DNA from: CAYZJD01 sp964478455
Lineage (GTDB): Bacteria; Acidobacteriota; Terriglobia; Bryobacterales; Bryobacteraceae
DNA length: 16,303 bases
Direction: 5' to 3'
Assembly (NCBI GenBank): GCA_964478455.1
Contig: CAYZJD010000063.1
Coordinates: forward strand, 1 to 16,303
Shown here: one piece after another, positions 5,088 to 13,480 of the stretch
Layout: the number at the start of each line of letters is the position of its first letter
How positions within the stretch are numbered: position 1 is the first letter of the stretch
Made by a program: the position numbers and the translations under genes
Notes under the pieces: model-generated
What the model was told of the DNA's origin: nothing
Database searches by the model: none
The model's input: only the letters and a program-made list of their open reading frames with translations

Positions 5088-7607
5088 GTGCATTGCGGAC
5101 TGGCGTGGCTGTTGCTGCTGCCGCCCCTTGCCCTGGGCGTGCAAACTGCGGGGCAGGATCCCGCTTCCTGGACCATCTACATCACGAACGACACTTGCCC
5201 CGACTACACCTGGGGCCTGACCGAAGAGCAAACCCGCCAGAGCCTGGCTGAACTGGTTCGCGCGCACCTGGATGAGATGGCGCGCACGGACGGCGAATCC
5301 CCGGAGAACCGGTCGCGCTACAACATGGCGGCGGCGATGGAAGCGCTGTGCTTCCTGGAGCGACACCCGGAGCGGAGGCAGGAGCTGTTCCGCCGCATCC
5401 GGGAAGGCCGGCTCCTCGCTACTCCCAACCTGAACAATTCCCTATGGGCCTTCCAGGGGCTTGAGAGTGCCATCCGCAGTCTCTATCCGGGCCGCCGCCT
5501 GGAGAAGGAGGCGGGCGTCGGCTTCAGCGTCATGCATCACATCGAGCTGCCTTCTCTGCCCTGGGGTGTCGCCTCGATTCTGGCTGCGTCCGGCGTGCGC
5601 TGGTTGAACATTCCCTTTTTGGACTACGATTCGACGTTTAAGGACCTGAAAAACCCGCCGCTGTTCATCCTGGAAGGACCCGATGGCGGCAGGATCCGCG
5701 TGGTCATGGACGCCTGGGCATCGCGCAAATGGAACTACGTGCAGGGCAGCCGGCTGCTCCGTGAGCCGAAGCTCATTGAGCAGGAATGGCTGCCCCATTA
5801 CGACGGCCTCGGTGTTTCCTATCCGCTGCGCGCAACGCTGGCCAGCGGAACGCACGGTGACATCGCGCTGAAGAGCGCCGGGCAGGCGGCGGGCTTTACC
5901 GATGCAATCGGGGAATACAACCGGGCCCCGGGCCCGAAACCGAGACTGGTGAACGCGACGCTGCCACAGTTCTTCCAAGTGGTTGACGAAGCGCATGCGA
6001 GGGCTCCGTTCCTTGAAACGTTCCGCGGCTGCTTCGGCCACTCGTGGGACCTGTGGCCCGTGAGCCTGGCGAAGTACGCCGCGGACGCGCGCGCGGGCGA
6101 GAGAGCGTTCCTGGCGGCCGAAGCCCTGCTGGCCGTCGCCTCTCGGGTGAACCCGGCGATCGCCGCAGCGACTCGCGTCGAGCGGGAGCGGGCCGAATGG
6201 AACTGGACAATGCTCTCCGACCACGCCTGGAACGGCACCGACGAGGCCAACAAGAAAGTCAACGCCAGCTTGCGCCGCCGGTGGAGCGAAGAACTCCTCC
6301 GGTTGAGCGAGAGCCTGACCCGGCAGGCGTGGGGCGGCCTCGGACTCGCCGCCGCTGATCGCTACTTGACCCTCTTCAACCCCCTGAGCGTACCGCGGGC
6401 TGAACTGGTGCGTGTGGAAGCGCCGGCGGGCTTCAACGCAGTCATGGCGGGCTCCGCGTCCCTGCCCGCCCAGATCGCCCAGGAAGAAGGCCGGACGATC
6501 TTGCACTTCGTATCCCCGCGTATCTCCGGCTTCGGCCTTCAAACGGTGCAGTTGGAAACCAGAACCGGACAGCCCGCCGGCGGCAAGCTGCGGGCGTCCC
6601 CTACCGAGCTGGAAGGCCCGTACTATCGCTTGCGGGTTGACACTCAAACTGGCGGCCTCGCCAGCCTGGTCTGGAAGCCGGCGGGCGCGGAACTGGTCGC
6701 AGGCCCCGCGGGAAGATCGCTCGGCCAGACCGTTTACTTCGACGGCAAGGAGCACACGCTGGCCGATGTGAAGTCGGAAGTGGAGGCAACCGGCCCGGTG
6801 CTGGCCCGGCTGAGAACGACGGGAGTCTGCGCAGGCATCCGGACAACGTCGCGGGTGACGATCTATGCCGCTCTGGACCGTGTTGATTTCGACATCCGGT
6901 TGAGCAAGCCGGTCGCGCGGAACCAGGAGCGGCTGATCCACGTGTTCCCGGTGGCGCGGCCGGGGGCGACGCTTCGGATCGAGACCACCGGCGCGGTGAT
7001 ACGGCCACTGCCACAGCCGGAGGGCGACCTGCTTCCCGGCGCCGACGCGCGCCGGTTCGCGGTGCAGGGTTTCCTCGACTCGTCGCTGCCCGGCGGCCTT
7101 GGAGTTACGATCGCTCCGCTCGATGCTTACGCGTTGCGTCTTGATCTCGACCCACTCAGCTTCGAAGCGCTGGGCAATGACCAGAACTACAAGGAAGTCA
7201 GCCAGGATCAGGATGGGGTGACTGAGTTCCGCTTCCGCTATTCGCTGCGTGGCCATGCCGGCGGCTATAGCGGGCCGGATGCGTTCGCCTGGAGTCGCAG
7301 CGTCGCCGCCCCATTGCCGGTTTCGTTCGGGCGGCCGGCGGAACGCGTTTTTCCGCCGCTTGCCGAGGTGGATCCAGCCAGGGCGATCGTCACCTGCCTG
7401 AAGCCGGCCGAGGAGGAAGGGATCATGCTCCGCGTTTGGGAGACGAGCGGGCGCGCTGGACCGTTCCGTATTCGCGTCCCTGGCTTCCGCCGGGCCTTCC
7501 GGACTGATCTGGTCGAGCGAGATCTGGAACCGTTGCGGATTGACAACAGCCGCGCCGGCTGGACCCTTCCGGCACACGGATTCGGCGCGGTGCGGCTGGT
7601 TCCCTGA
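5088..7607 (+). CDS. Exported GH38-like protein (alpha-mannosidase-related) with altered active-site motifs
   Basis: An 839-residue protein with a short hydrophobic signal peptide (residues 1 to about 20). The layout resembles glycoside hydrolase family 38: a catalytic-type alpha/beta domain (about 27-300), a helical section (about 305-410) and a long beta-rich C-terminal part (about 415-839). The family's zinc motif H-x-D-x-x-W appears as C37-P-D39-Y-T-W42, with the aspartate and tryptophan kept and the histidine replaced by cysteine. The region that normally carries the nucleophile in D-x-F-G reads V-M-H-H-I-E-L-P (148-155) before L-P-W-G, with no matching aspartate. A later metal-binding-type segment survives as D378-H-A-W-N-G-T-D385. 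It may be a divergent hydrolase or a non-catalytic binder. The GTG start has GGAGA seven bases upstream. It follows the ASRT gene by 36 bases and precedes the permease by 15. GH38 relationship is probable; activity is uncertain. Confidence 0.8.
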   Translation: MHCGLAWLLLLPPLALGVQTAGQDPASWTIYITNDTCPDYTWGLTEEQTRQSLAELVRAHLDEMARTDGESPENRSRYNMAAAMEALCFLERHPERRQELFRRIREGRLLATPNLNNSLWAFQGLESAIRSLYPGRRLEKEAGVGFSVMHHIELPSLPWGVASILAASGVRWLNIPFLDYDSTFKDLKNPPLFILEGPDGGRIRVVMDAWASRKWNYVQGSRLLREPKLIEQEWLPHYDGLGVSYPLRATLASGTHGDIALKSAGQAAGFTDAIGEYNRAPGPKPRLVNATLPQFFQVVDEAHARAPFLETFRGCFGHSWDLWPVSLAKYAADARAGERAFLAAEALLAVASRVNPAIAAATRVERERAEWNWTMLSDHAWNGTDEANKKVNASLRRRWSEELLRLSESLTRQAWGGLGLAAADRYLTLFNPLSVPRAELVRVEAPAGFNAVMAGSASLPAQIAQEEGRTILHFVSPRISGFGLQTVQLETRTGQPAGGKLRASPTELEGPYYRLRVDTQTGGLASLVWKPAGAELVAGPAGRSLGQTVYFDGKEHTLADVKSEVEATGPVLARLRTTGVCAGIRTTSRVTIYAALDRVDFDIRLSKPVARNQERLIHVFPVARPGATLRIETTGAVIRPLPQPEGDLLPGADARRFAVQGFLDSSLPGGLGVTIAPLDAYALRLDLDPLSFEALGNDQNYKEVSQDQDGVTEFRFRYSLRGHAGGYSGPDAFAWSRSVAAPLPVSFGRPAERVFPPLAEVDPARAIVTCLKPAEEEGIMLRVWETSGRAGPFRIRVPGFRRAFRTDLVERDLEPLRIDNSRAGWTLPAHGFGAVRLVP

Positions 7608-7622
7608 ACGCCGGCTCGGACA

Positions 7623-9071
7623 ATGGCGCAACCGACAAAGCTCAAGGCCGGCGCCTTGAAGTTGCCGGCGCTGCTGATGCAGGGGATCACGCACATCGCG
7701 CCTGCCGTTGGACTGCTGCTCACCATGCAGGTGGTCGCCTCCTGGGCTGGGATCGCCACTCCGCTGGCATATACCATCGCCTTCTGCGTAGTGCTGACCC
7801 TCGGCATTTCCCTCGCGCAATTGGCGCGGCACCTGCCTTCGGCCGGCGGATACTACACTTACGTCAGCCGCACGGTCCACCCGTACGCCGGGTTCCTGAC
7901 GGCGTGGTTGTATTTCCTGTACGATCCGACCGGCACCGCCATCAATCTCGCCTTCATGGGCTACTGGCTTGACGGGACCGTGAAGGCCGAGTACGGCCTC
8001 CACTTCCCGTGGTGGGCGTTCCTGCTGGCTTCCACCGCGCTGGTCACGTTCCTCGTCTATCGCGGAATCGAAATCTCCACGCGCGCCATGGCGATTCTGG
8101 CGCTCGCGGAGGTGGCCATTGTGGTCGGCCTCGCGGTCTCCTGTCTGTTTCTGCCGGGGGAAGGCGGTGTGAACTTCAGCTCTTTCCTGCCGGTGAGCGC
8201 ACCCAACGCTCGAGGGCTGTATCTCGGAGTTGTGTTTTCCATTTTCGCTTTCACCGGCTTCGAATCGGTCGCCCCGCTGGCGGAAGAAACGGAGAATCCG
8301 CGTCGAAACCTCCCGCGCGGGATCGTCGGCTCGATTCTGCTCATGGGGGCTTTCTATCTGTTCTGCTCCTGGGCGGTGCTGGTGGGTTGGGGCACGGATC
8401 GCCTGGAGAGCTTCGTCCGGTCGAGTGAAAACCCGTCTTTCGTGGTGGCAAGGAGGTTGTGGGGAGGCGCCTGGATCCTCGTCTTCCTGGCGGTCCTCAA
8501 ATCCATTCTCGCCGTCTCGATCGCCTGCACGAACGCGGCCACTCGTGTGTTCTTCGCCATGGGCCGGGCCGGCGCGCTGCCGGGGTTCTTGGCCCAGGTG
8601 CATCCGCGCTATCAGACGCCGGCCAACGCGATCTGGCTTCAGGCCGTTCTAACCCTCGCCATCGGCCTCGGGCTCGGCTTCTGGATTGGACCCGACCAGG
8701 AGTTCTACTTCATGGCGGTGGTCATCACGCTGGGCATGGCGCTGGTCTACAGCGCCGGCAACGCGGGAGTCATCCGCCTGTACACAAGCGAGCGGCGAAG
8801 CGAGTTTCGCTGGCTGCCGCACTGCGTGTTCCCTCTGGTTTCCACCGCCGCCCTGATTTGGGTGGGCTACCGGTCCGTGTTCCCTCTGCCGCCGCCGCCC
8901 ATCGGCTACGCGCCCTGGCTGGTGGCTGTCTGGCTGGCGCTCGGAATGATCCTGGTGTGGGTTTTCCGCCGCGCCGGCCGCGAGGACTGGGTGCTCCGCG
9001 CAGGGCAGGCCGCCTACGAGCAATCCGCCGAGGTGGAAATCCCGCGGGCCTCGGAGATGAAAGGAGCATGA
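7623..9071 (+). CDS. APC-superfamily permease
   Basis: A 482-residue inner-membrane protein with about 12 hydrophobic segments. The first segment carries H-I-A-P-A-V-G-L, and the conserved G-F-E-S-V-A-P-L-A-E-E-T-x-N-P-R-R-N-L-P-R (about 215-236) is the hallmark of APC amino-acid/polyamine permeases between segments 6 and 7. Members usually carry amino acids or other small organic solutes by proton or sodium coupling, or by exchange. In this operon the cargo may be the breakdown product released in the periplasm, which would be unusual if it is a sugar; an amino-sugar or amino-acid conjugate would reconcile the two. The start follows the previous stop by 15 bases with only a weak GGA as binding site, suggesting translation coupled to the upstream gene. 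The C-terminal 35 residues are charged and cytoplasmic. Confidence 0.9.
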   Translation: MAQPTKLKAGALKLPALLMQGITHIAPAVGLLLTMQVVASWAGIATPLAYTIAFCVVLTLGISLAQLARHLPSAGGYYTYVSRTVHPYAGFLTAWLYFLYDPTGTAINLAFMGYWLDGTVKAEYGLHFPWWAFLLASTALVTFLVYRGIEISTRAMAILALAEVAIVVGLAVSCLFLPGEGGVNFSSFLPVSAPNARGLYLGVVFSIFAFTGFESVAPLAEETENPRRNLPRGIVGSILLMGAFYLFCSWAVLVGWGTDRLESFVRSSENPSFVVARRLWGGAWILVFLAVLKSILAVSIACTNAATRVFFAMGRAGALPGFLAQVHPRYQTPANAIWLQAVLTLAIGLGLGFWIGPDQEFYFMAVVITLGMALVYSAGNAGVIRLYTSERRSEFRWLPHCVFPLVSTAALIWVGYRSVFPLPPPPIGYAPWLVAVWLALGMILVWVFRRAGREDWVLRAGQAAYEQSAEVEIPRASEMKGA

Positions 9072-9076
9072 CAGGC

Positions 9077-10402
9077 ATGTTGAAACCGCGCGTTGGGTAC
9101 TACGCCGTGTATGAACCGACCGAAGAAGGCTGGGAGGACTTCGCTGAGCGCTCGCGCGCCATCCAGGATGATCTGGGATCGCAGGGGATGGAAGTCGAGG
9201 CGGCGCCCGAACCAGTCTGTGATGAGGCATCGTGCAAGCGGGTGGCCACGTGGTTCACCGGAAAAGAGATCGACCTGCTGCACCCGCTGATCGTGACTTG
9301 GTCCTTTGACCACTACACGATCCTCATCCAGCAATCGAGCGGCCTTCCGGTCGCCATTCGAACGACTCCGGGGATACGGACCGGCTCGATCGTCGGCGGC
9401 CAACAATTGGGATCGGTTCTGACAGACCTGGGCGTCGAGCACAAGCTCCTCTACGGGCCCGCCGGTAGTGCGGACGCCGCTGCGGAAACGGCCCTGTACG
9501 CCAGGGCCTGCGCTCTGAAGAGGAGCCTGCGGGGAGCGAGATTCGCGATGATCGGCCCAAGAACCGCGGGCATGACGCCCACGGCTATCGACGAGGTCGA
9601 ACTGATCCGCCTCTTTGGCATCGTGCTGACGAACTTCGGGCTGGAAGACCTGATGGATCTGGCGGCGATGATCGAACCGGCGGAAGCCGAAGCCGAGTGG
9701 AGAAGAGTGTCTGGAGCGGCCACGTCGGTCACCAGCGCGTCAGCGGACGGTTTATCGGCGATGCGCAACTACCTGGCGATCAGGCGGCTGGTGGGCGAAT
9801 ACGGCCTCCAGGGAATCGCCATGGGAGCCTACCCCCGCTGTCTCGGCACCATGTGCGTACCCCTGGGCCTGTTGAACGAGGAAGGTATCGCCGCCGGATG
9901 CGAAGGCGACGTGAACGCAACCATCGTCACGTATCTCCTCAACCAGTTGACGGGCCGGCCAGTCCACTTCGGGGAGATGCTCGAAATCGACGAACAGAGC
10001 AACACCATCGTGTCGTCGCACTGCGGTTCTGCGCCTCCGTCGCTTGCGGACGCGGGCGGCTACGTGCTGTGCCCGGTGCGACTGGCGCACAGCGGCGTCG
10101 CGATCCGGTTCACGTCGAAGCCGGGACCGATCAGCTTCGTCAACCTGGTGGGCAGGAGATCCAACTATCGCCTGTGCGCCTTCCAAGGCGAGGCCGTTCC
10201 CACCGGCATGGTCTTCGAGGGGAACCCCCTCAAGATCCGCCTGAGATCGCCGATCCGCAGGATTTGGGACGCGGTGAACAGGCATGGCTTTGGTCATCAT
10301 TGGATGTCGGCTTACGGTCACGTTGCACCGGTCCTGGCGGAGTTTTGCAGGATGACCGGCGTGCGCGGCGTGTTCCCAGACGAGCCGCATCCGCAAGCTT
10401 GA
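9077..10402 (+). CDS. L-fucose/L-arabinose isomerase family protein
   Basis: A 441-residue cytoplasmic protein resembling the fucose/arabinose isomerase superfamily, which interconverts aldoses and ketoses with a divalent metal. The second half shows the family pattern: a M-C-V-P-x-G-x-L-N-E-E-G-I segment, then C275-E-G-D278-V, then a helix and H315-C-G, and a late G-F-G-H407-H408. D278 and H408 match expected metal ligands. The Glu usually found about 24 residues before that Asp, after a proline, appears to be R254 (A-Y-P-R), so ordinary isomerase activity is doubtful. Two starts are possible. The ATG at 9068 overlaps the permease stop but sits one base from AAGGAG; the ATG at 9077 has that site 10 bases upstream and gives a better N-terminus, so I chose it. 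The family is fairly sure; the substrate is unknown. Confidence 0.82.
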   Translation: MLKPRVGYYAVYEPTEEGWEDFAERSRAIQDDLGSQGMEVEAAPEPVCDEASCKRVATWFTGKEIDLLHPLIVTWSFDHYTILIQQSSGLPVAIRTTPGIRTGSIVGGQQLGSVLTDLGVEHKLLYGPAGSADAAAETALYARACALKRSLRGARFAMIGPRTAGMTPTAIDEVELIRLFGIVLTNFGLEDLMDLAAMIEPAEAEAEWRRVSGAATSVTSASADGLSAMRNYLAIRRLVGEYGLQGIAMGAYPRCLGTMCVPLGLLNEEGIAAGCEGDVNATIVTYLLNQLTGRPVHFGEMLEIDEQSNTIVSSHCGSAPPSLADAGGYVLCPVRLAHSGVAIRFTSKPGPISFVNLVGRRSNYRLCAFQGEAVPTGMVFEGNPLKIRLRSPIRRIWDAVNRHGFGHHWMSAYGHVAPVLAEFCRMTGVRGVFPDEPHPQA

Positions 10403-10426
10403 ATCGCAAAGGAGGAAGCAATCTCT

Positions 10427-11947
10427 ATGCGGCCGATTCTGCGTCAGCGAACACTCCTCGGCCTTGGACTCGCGCTGGTTCTGGCAGGCCCTCTGTCTTG
10501 GGCCGAAGCAAACCAGCCGCCTCGCGCCAGCAAGGTCGTCCGGACCGTCTTCCCCGGTGAAATCGACGAGCCGTTGGCGAACCCCTACATGGGCTGGGGA
10601 CTGTGGGCCGGGCCACGGTACTACGACGGCAGACCCTTCACGCTCGAATACAACACGTCCGGCTTCGGCGACGACGCCCCGCTGTTCAGTTGGGTGCTGG
10701 TCGATTGGATGTGGGCCGACCTGGAGCCGGAGGAAGGCAAGTACTACTGGAAGGATCTGGACACCATCCTCGACTTCTGGGCGGCGCGGGACAAGCAGGT
10801 GTACCTGCGGGTCTGGGTGACGGACGATCCGGGCTGGTTCGGCGAGCCGGGCAACGAAGTCTGCCCCGATTGGTTGTGGAAGGCCGGGGCTCCGTACCGC
10901 GAGTACATGGCCCAGGGCAAGTTCAAGAAGCGGGAACCGGACTACCTCCATGCGAATTATGAGAAGGTGTACTTGCCGAAAGTCCGGAGTTTCCTGTCGG
11001 CGCTTGCGGGCCGCTACGACAAACCCGAAAGCCCCATCGTGCTGTGGGGGGTGATGGGCTACGGCCAGTGGGGCGAGTGGCACAGCATGTGGTCGAAATA
11101 CCGCTGGACCGACAAACACGCCAAGCACCGCGTTCTCGAGAAGATCGTGCGGATGTACGACGAGATCTTCCGGGTGAAGCCGCTGTGCATCTCCTATTGC
11201 TTCGACAGCGACTACTCCGAAGTAACCAGCCTGGAGGATTTCGTGTACCGCCAGGCGCTGGATGTCGCGATTCCGAGAGGCTTTGCTCTGGCGCGCCACG
11301 GATTCTTCGACGGCCTCCGCCTGTATGACAGGAAGGTCATGGAGACATCCTGGCGGAAGGTGCCGATGCTGGCCGAATCCAACTGGGCCTATACGGACGT
11401 AAAGAACCACCGCAACCACGGCACGCTGGATGAGTATCTGGAGGTCTACCGCGACTGGCACTCGAACTTCGCGCACTACTACATGGACGCCGCGAGCTAC
11501 AGGCGCGCGATGCAAGAGGATCGCGACCACCATGTCAAGGGCCTGCAAAGCGGCGGGCTCGGCTACCGCTTCGTCCTGAAGTCGGCGAGCTGGAGCGAGG
11601 AGGTGCCGGCCGGGCACCTGTTCGTGGTCCGCTCGAGCTGGGTGAACCGCAACGCCGGCCGGCTCTACGTGCGGCACCCGCTGAAGCTGTGCCTGACCGA
11701 CGAGCAGGGCAACGAGAAGTTCAGCGAGGAGGATCGCGGCTTCGACCAGACGAGCTGGGTGGAAGGAGAGAAGTACCCGGTGCTCAGCGTGTTCCACCTG
11801 CGGAAGGACCTGCCGCCGGGTGTCTACGACGTGCGGATCGCCATGGCCGATTCCAGCGGCAGGCCGCGCATCCGGCTGGCCATTGACGGAGAGGACAACC
11901 AGAAACGTTACAGGTTGGGATCCGTCCGGATCCTGCCGGCAATGTGA
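10427..11947 (+). CDS. Exported DUF4832/TIM-barrel glycosidase-like protein, copy 1
   Basis: A 506-residue protein, first of three tandem paralogues. A Sec signal peptide covers residues 1 to about 28. Residues 45-345 look like a glycosidase-type TIM barrel opening with N-P-Y-M-G-W-G-L-W-A-G; residues 350-506 fit the C-terminal beta domain of DUF4832 proteins. Candidate catalytic acids lie where clan-A glycosidases have them: E217 in G-Y-G-Q-W-G-E-W-H and E317 in A-E-S-N-W. Neither role is proven. AAAGGAGG lies 11 bases before the ATG, one of the strongest binding sites in the operon. The gene starts 24 bases after the isomerase-like gene and ends 12 before copy 2. Codons 344-470 are identical in DNA to a block in copy 3. 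The likely role is hydrolysis or binding of a periplasmic glycan. Confidence 0.8.
   Translation: MRPILRQRTLLGLGLALVLAGPLSWAEANQPPRASKVVRTVFPGEIDEPLANPYMGWGLWAGPRYYDGRPFTLEYNTSGFGDDAPLFSWVLVDWMWADLEPEEGKYYWKDLDTILDFWAARDKQVYLRVWVTDDPGWFGEPGNEVCPDWLWKAGAPYREYMAQGKFKKREPDYLHANYEKVYLPKVRSFLSALAGRYDKPESPIVLWGVMGYGQWGEWHSMWSKYRWTDKHAKHRVLEKIVRMYDEIFRVKPLCISYCFDSDYSEVTSLEDFVYRQALDVAIPRGFALARHGFFDGLRLYDRKVMETSWRKVPMLAESNWAYTDVKNHRNHGTLDEYLEVYRDWHSNFAHYYMDAASYRRAMQEDRDHHVKGLQSGGLGYRFVLKSASWSEEVPAGHLFVVRSSWVNRNAGRLYVRHPLKLCLTDEQGNEKFSEEDRGFDQTSWVEGEKYPVLSVFHLRKDLPPGVYDVRIAMADSSGRPRIRLAIDGEDNQKRYRLGSVRILPAM
11456..11836 (+). repeat. 381-bp exact repeat, copy A (inside DUF4832 copy 1)
   Basis: Base-for-base identical to 14480-14860, in the same orientation and reading frame, covering 127 codons. 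The 35 bases before it hold 5 differences from the other copy and the 51 bases after it hold 10, so identity starts and stops sharply. Confidence 0.97.
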
Positions 11948-11959
11948 GGAGGAGTGCCG

Positions 11960-13468
11960 ATGCGAAAGAGACGTTACACGCGGCGCGCGGGAACGGTCGT
12001 CCTGCTGGCGGGCTGCCTCTGCGCCGAGCAGGCCGTGAGCGGGGAAGTTATGCGCACGGTCACGCCTGCCGAGATCGCGGATCCTCTGCCCAACCCGTAT
12101 ATGGGCTGGGGTCTCTGGGCAGGCCGGCACAGCTTCGGCAACACCGAGAAGGACTTCACGGTCGAACAAAACACCAGCGGTTTCGGCGATGATGCGCCGC
12201 TCTTCAATTGGATCCTGATCGACTGGGACTGGTCCAGCCTCGAACCCCGGGAAGGGACCTTCTATTGGCAGGACTTCGATGCGATTGTGAGCTATTGGGC
12301 AGCCAGAGGCAAGCAGTTTGCGGTCCGGCTCTGGGTTACCGACGATGCCGGGTGGGACGGCAGGCCCGGAGCGGATGTGCTGCCCGGTTGGCTGTGGGAA
12401 AAGGGGCTGAAATCCCGCGAGTATGTCGGCCATGGCAAGATCAAGCGGCGCGAGCCGGACTATGCCGACCCCACCTTCGAAAATGTCTACCTGCCGGCGC
12501 TGCGGAAGCTGCTGAAGTCCTTCGCCGAGCGCTACGACAAGCCGGATTCGCCCGTCATTCTGCTCCAGGTGATGGGTTACGGCCATTGGGCGGACTGGGC
12601 CACCTGGTTCTCCCGCTACTCCTTTCCGAGCGTCCGGGCCAAGCACGAGGTGCTCGGCAAGATCATGCAGGCTTACATCGACACGTTCCGCCACGTTCGC
12701 CTGTTCGAGTTCGCCGGGCCCGACTGGGACGTTCGCGACTACCCCACGCTCGAAGAGTTCATGTACTCGAAGGCGCTCGACGTGGCCGTGGCCAACCGGT
12801 TCGCCTTTATCTGGACCGGCTTCATCGACGGGCTGCGCAGCCCGTACGACCGGCTCCTGATGGAGCGATACTGGCGGACGCACCCGATCATCGCGGAGGG
12901 CAACTGGAACTATGACGACATGATGGACCACAAAACTCACGGAACGTTGGATGAGAACCTCGACGTGGCCCTGAACTGGCACGCGAATTTCACCCATTTC
13001 TACATGCTGTGTGACACGTACAGGCGAGCTGTCCGCGAGCAGCCCGCGGTAATCGAGCGTGGGTTGAGAAGCGGCGGTCTAGGGTACCGGCTGGCGCCGG
13101 TCTCCCTAAGTTGCAGGGAAGAGTTGCCGGCTGGGCGTATTCTCGTTCTTTGGCAGAAGTGGGTCAACCGAAATGTCGGGCGGCTCTACGTACGCCATCC
13201 CCTGAAGCTCTACCTGACCGACGAGAAGGGGAACGAGAAGTACAGCGCAGTCTACGGCGCATTCGACCAGACCTCCTGGGTAAAGGGCGACGCCTACGAG
13301 ACCGTCAGTACGTTTCAACTGAAGAAGGATCTGGAACCGGGGCCGTACGATCTGCGCATCGCCTTGGTGGACCAGAATGGCAAGCCGAGCATCCGGCTGG
13401 CCATCGAGGGAGAGGACGACCAGAAACGCTATAAGGTGGGAACTATCCGGATCCTGCCGGCAGACTAA
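11960..13468 (+). CDS. Exported DUF4832/TIM-barrel glycosidase-like protein, copy 2 (diverged)
   Basis: A 502-residue paralogue of its two neighbours with the same architecture: signal peptide (about 1-28, possibly a lipoprotein with an L-A-G-C at C19), the N-P-Y-M-G-W-G-L-W-A-G barrel start, and a C-terminal DUF4832-type beta domain. It is clearly more distant than copies 1 and 3 are from each other. The candidate acid/base motif Q-W-G-E-W of the other copies reads H-W-A-D212-W here, while the second candidate glutamate is kept (E313 in A-E-G-N-W). The change may shift specificity or lower activity. Both the GTG at 11954 and the ATG at 11960 are in frame; AGGAGGAG ends five bases before the ATG, while the GTG overlaps it, so I chose the ATG. 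Gaps of 12 bases on both sides show tight coupling. It does not share the 381-bp block. Confidence 0.78.
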   Translation: MRKRRYTRRAGTVVLLAGCLCAEQAVSGEVMRTVTPAEIADPLPNPYMGWGLWAGRHSFGNTEKDFTVEQNTSGFGDDAPLFNWILIDWDWSSLEPREGTFYWQDFDAIVSYWAARGKQFAVRLWVTDDAGWDGRPGADVLPGWLWEKGLKSREYVGHGKIKRREPDYADPTFENVYLPALRKLLKSFAERYDKPDSPVILLQVMGYGHWADWATWFSRYSFPSVRAKHEVLGKIMQAYIDTFRHVRLFEFAGPDWDVRDYPTLEEFMYSKALDVAVANRFAFIWTGFIDGLRSPYDRLLMERYWRTHPIIAEGNWNYDDMMDHKTHGTLDENLDVALNWHANFTHFYMLCDTYRRAVREQPAVIERGLRSGGLGYRLAPVSLSCREELPAGRILVLWQKWVNRNVGRLYVRHPLKLYLTDEKGNEKYSAVYGAFDQTSWVKGDAYETVSTFQLKKDLEPGPYDLRIALVDQNGKPSIRLAIEGEDDQKRYKVGTIRILPAD

Positions 13469-13480
13469 GGAGGACGCGCC

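Noticed and set aside
5442..8603. A very long minus-strand open frame (over 1000 codons) opposite the GH38-like and permease genes
   Set aside because: High GC makes long antisense frames common. It has low-complexity Arg/Gln/Pro/Ala content and no recognisable domain, and the plus strand has two clear protein families with proper starts.
8459..9067. Upstream extension of the isomerase-like gene through the permease gene
   Set aside because: The frame is open, but the extension overlaps a well-supported permease and has biased content. The real start lies at 9077 or 9068, next to AAGGAG.
9752..12997. A minus-strand open frame of about 1080 codons opposite the isomerase-like and DUF4832 genes
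   Set aside because: It is a mirror of conserved coding sequence. Its internal repeats merely reflect the paralogous plus-strand genes, and no family is recognisable.
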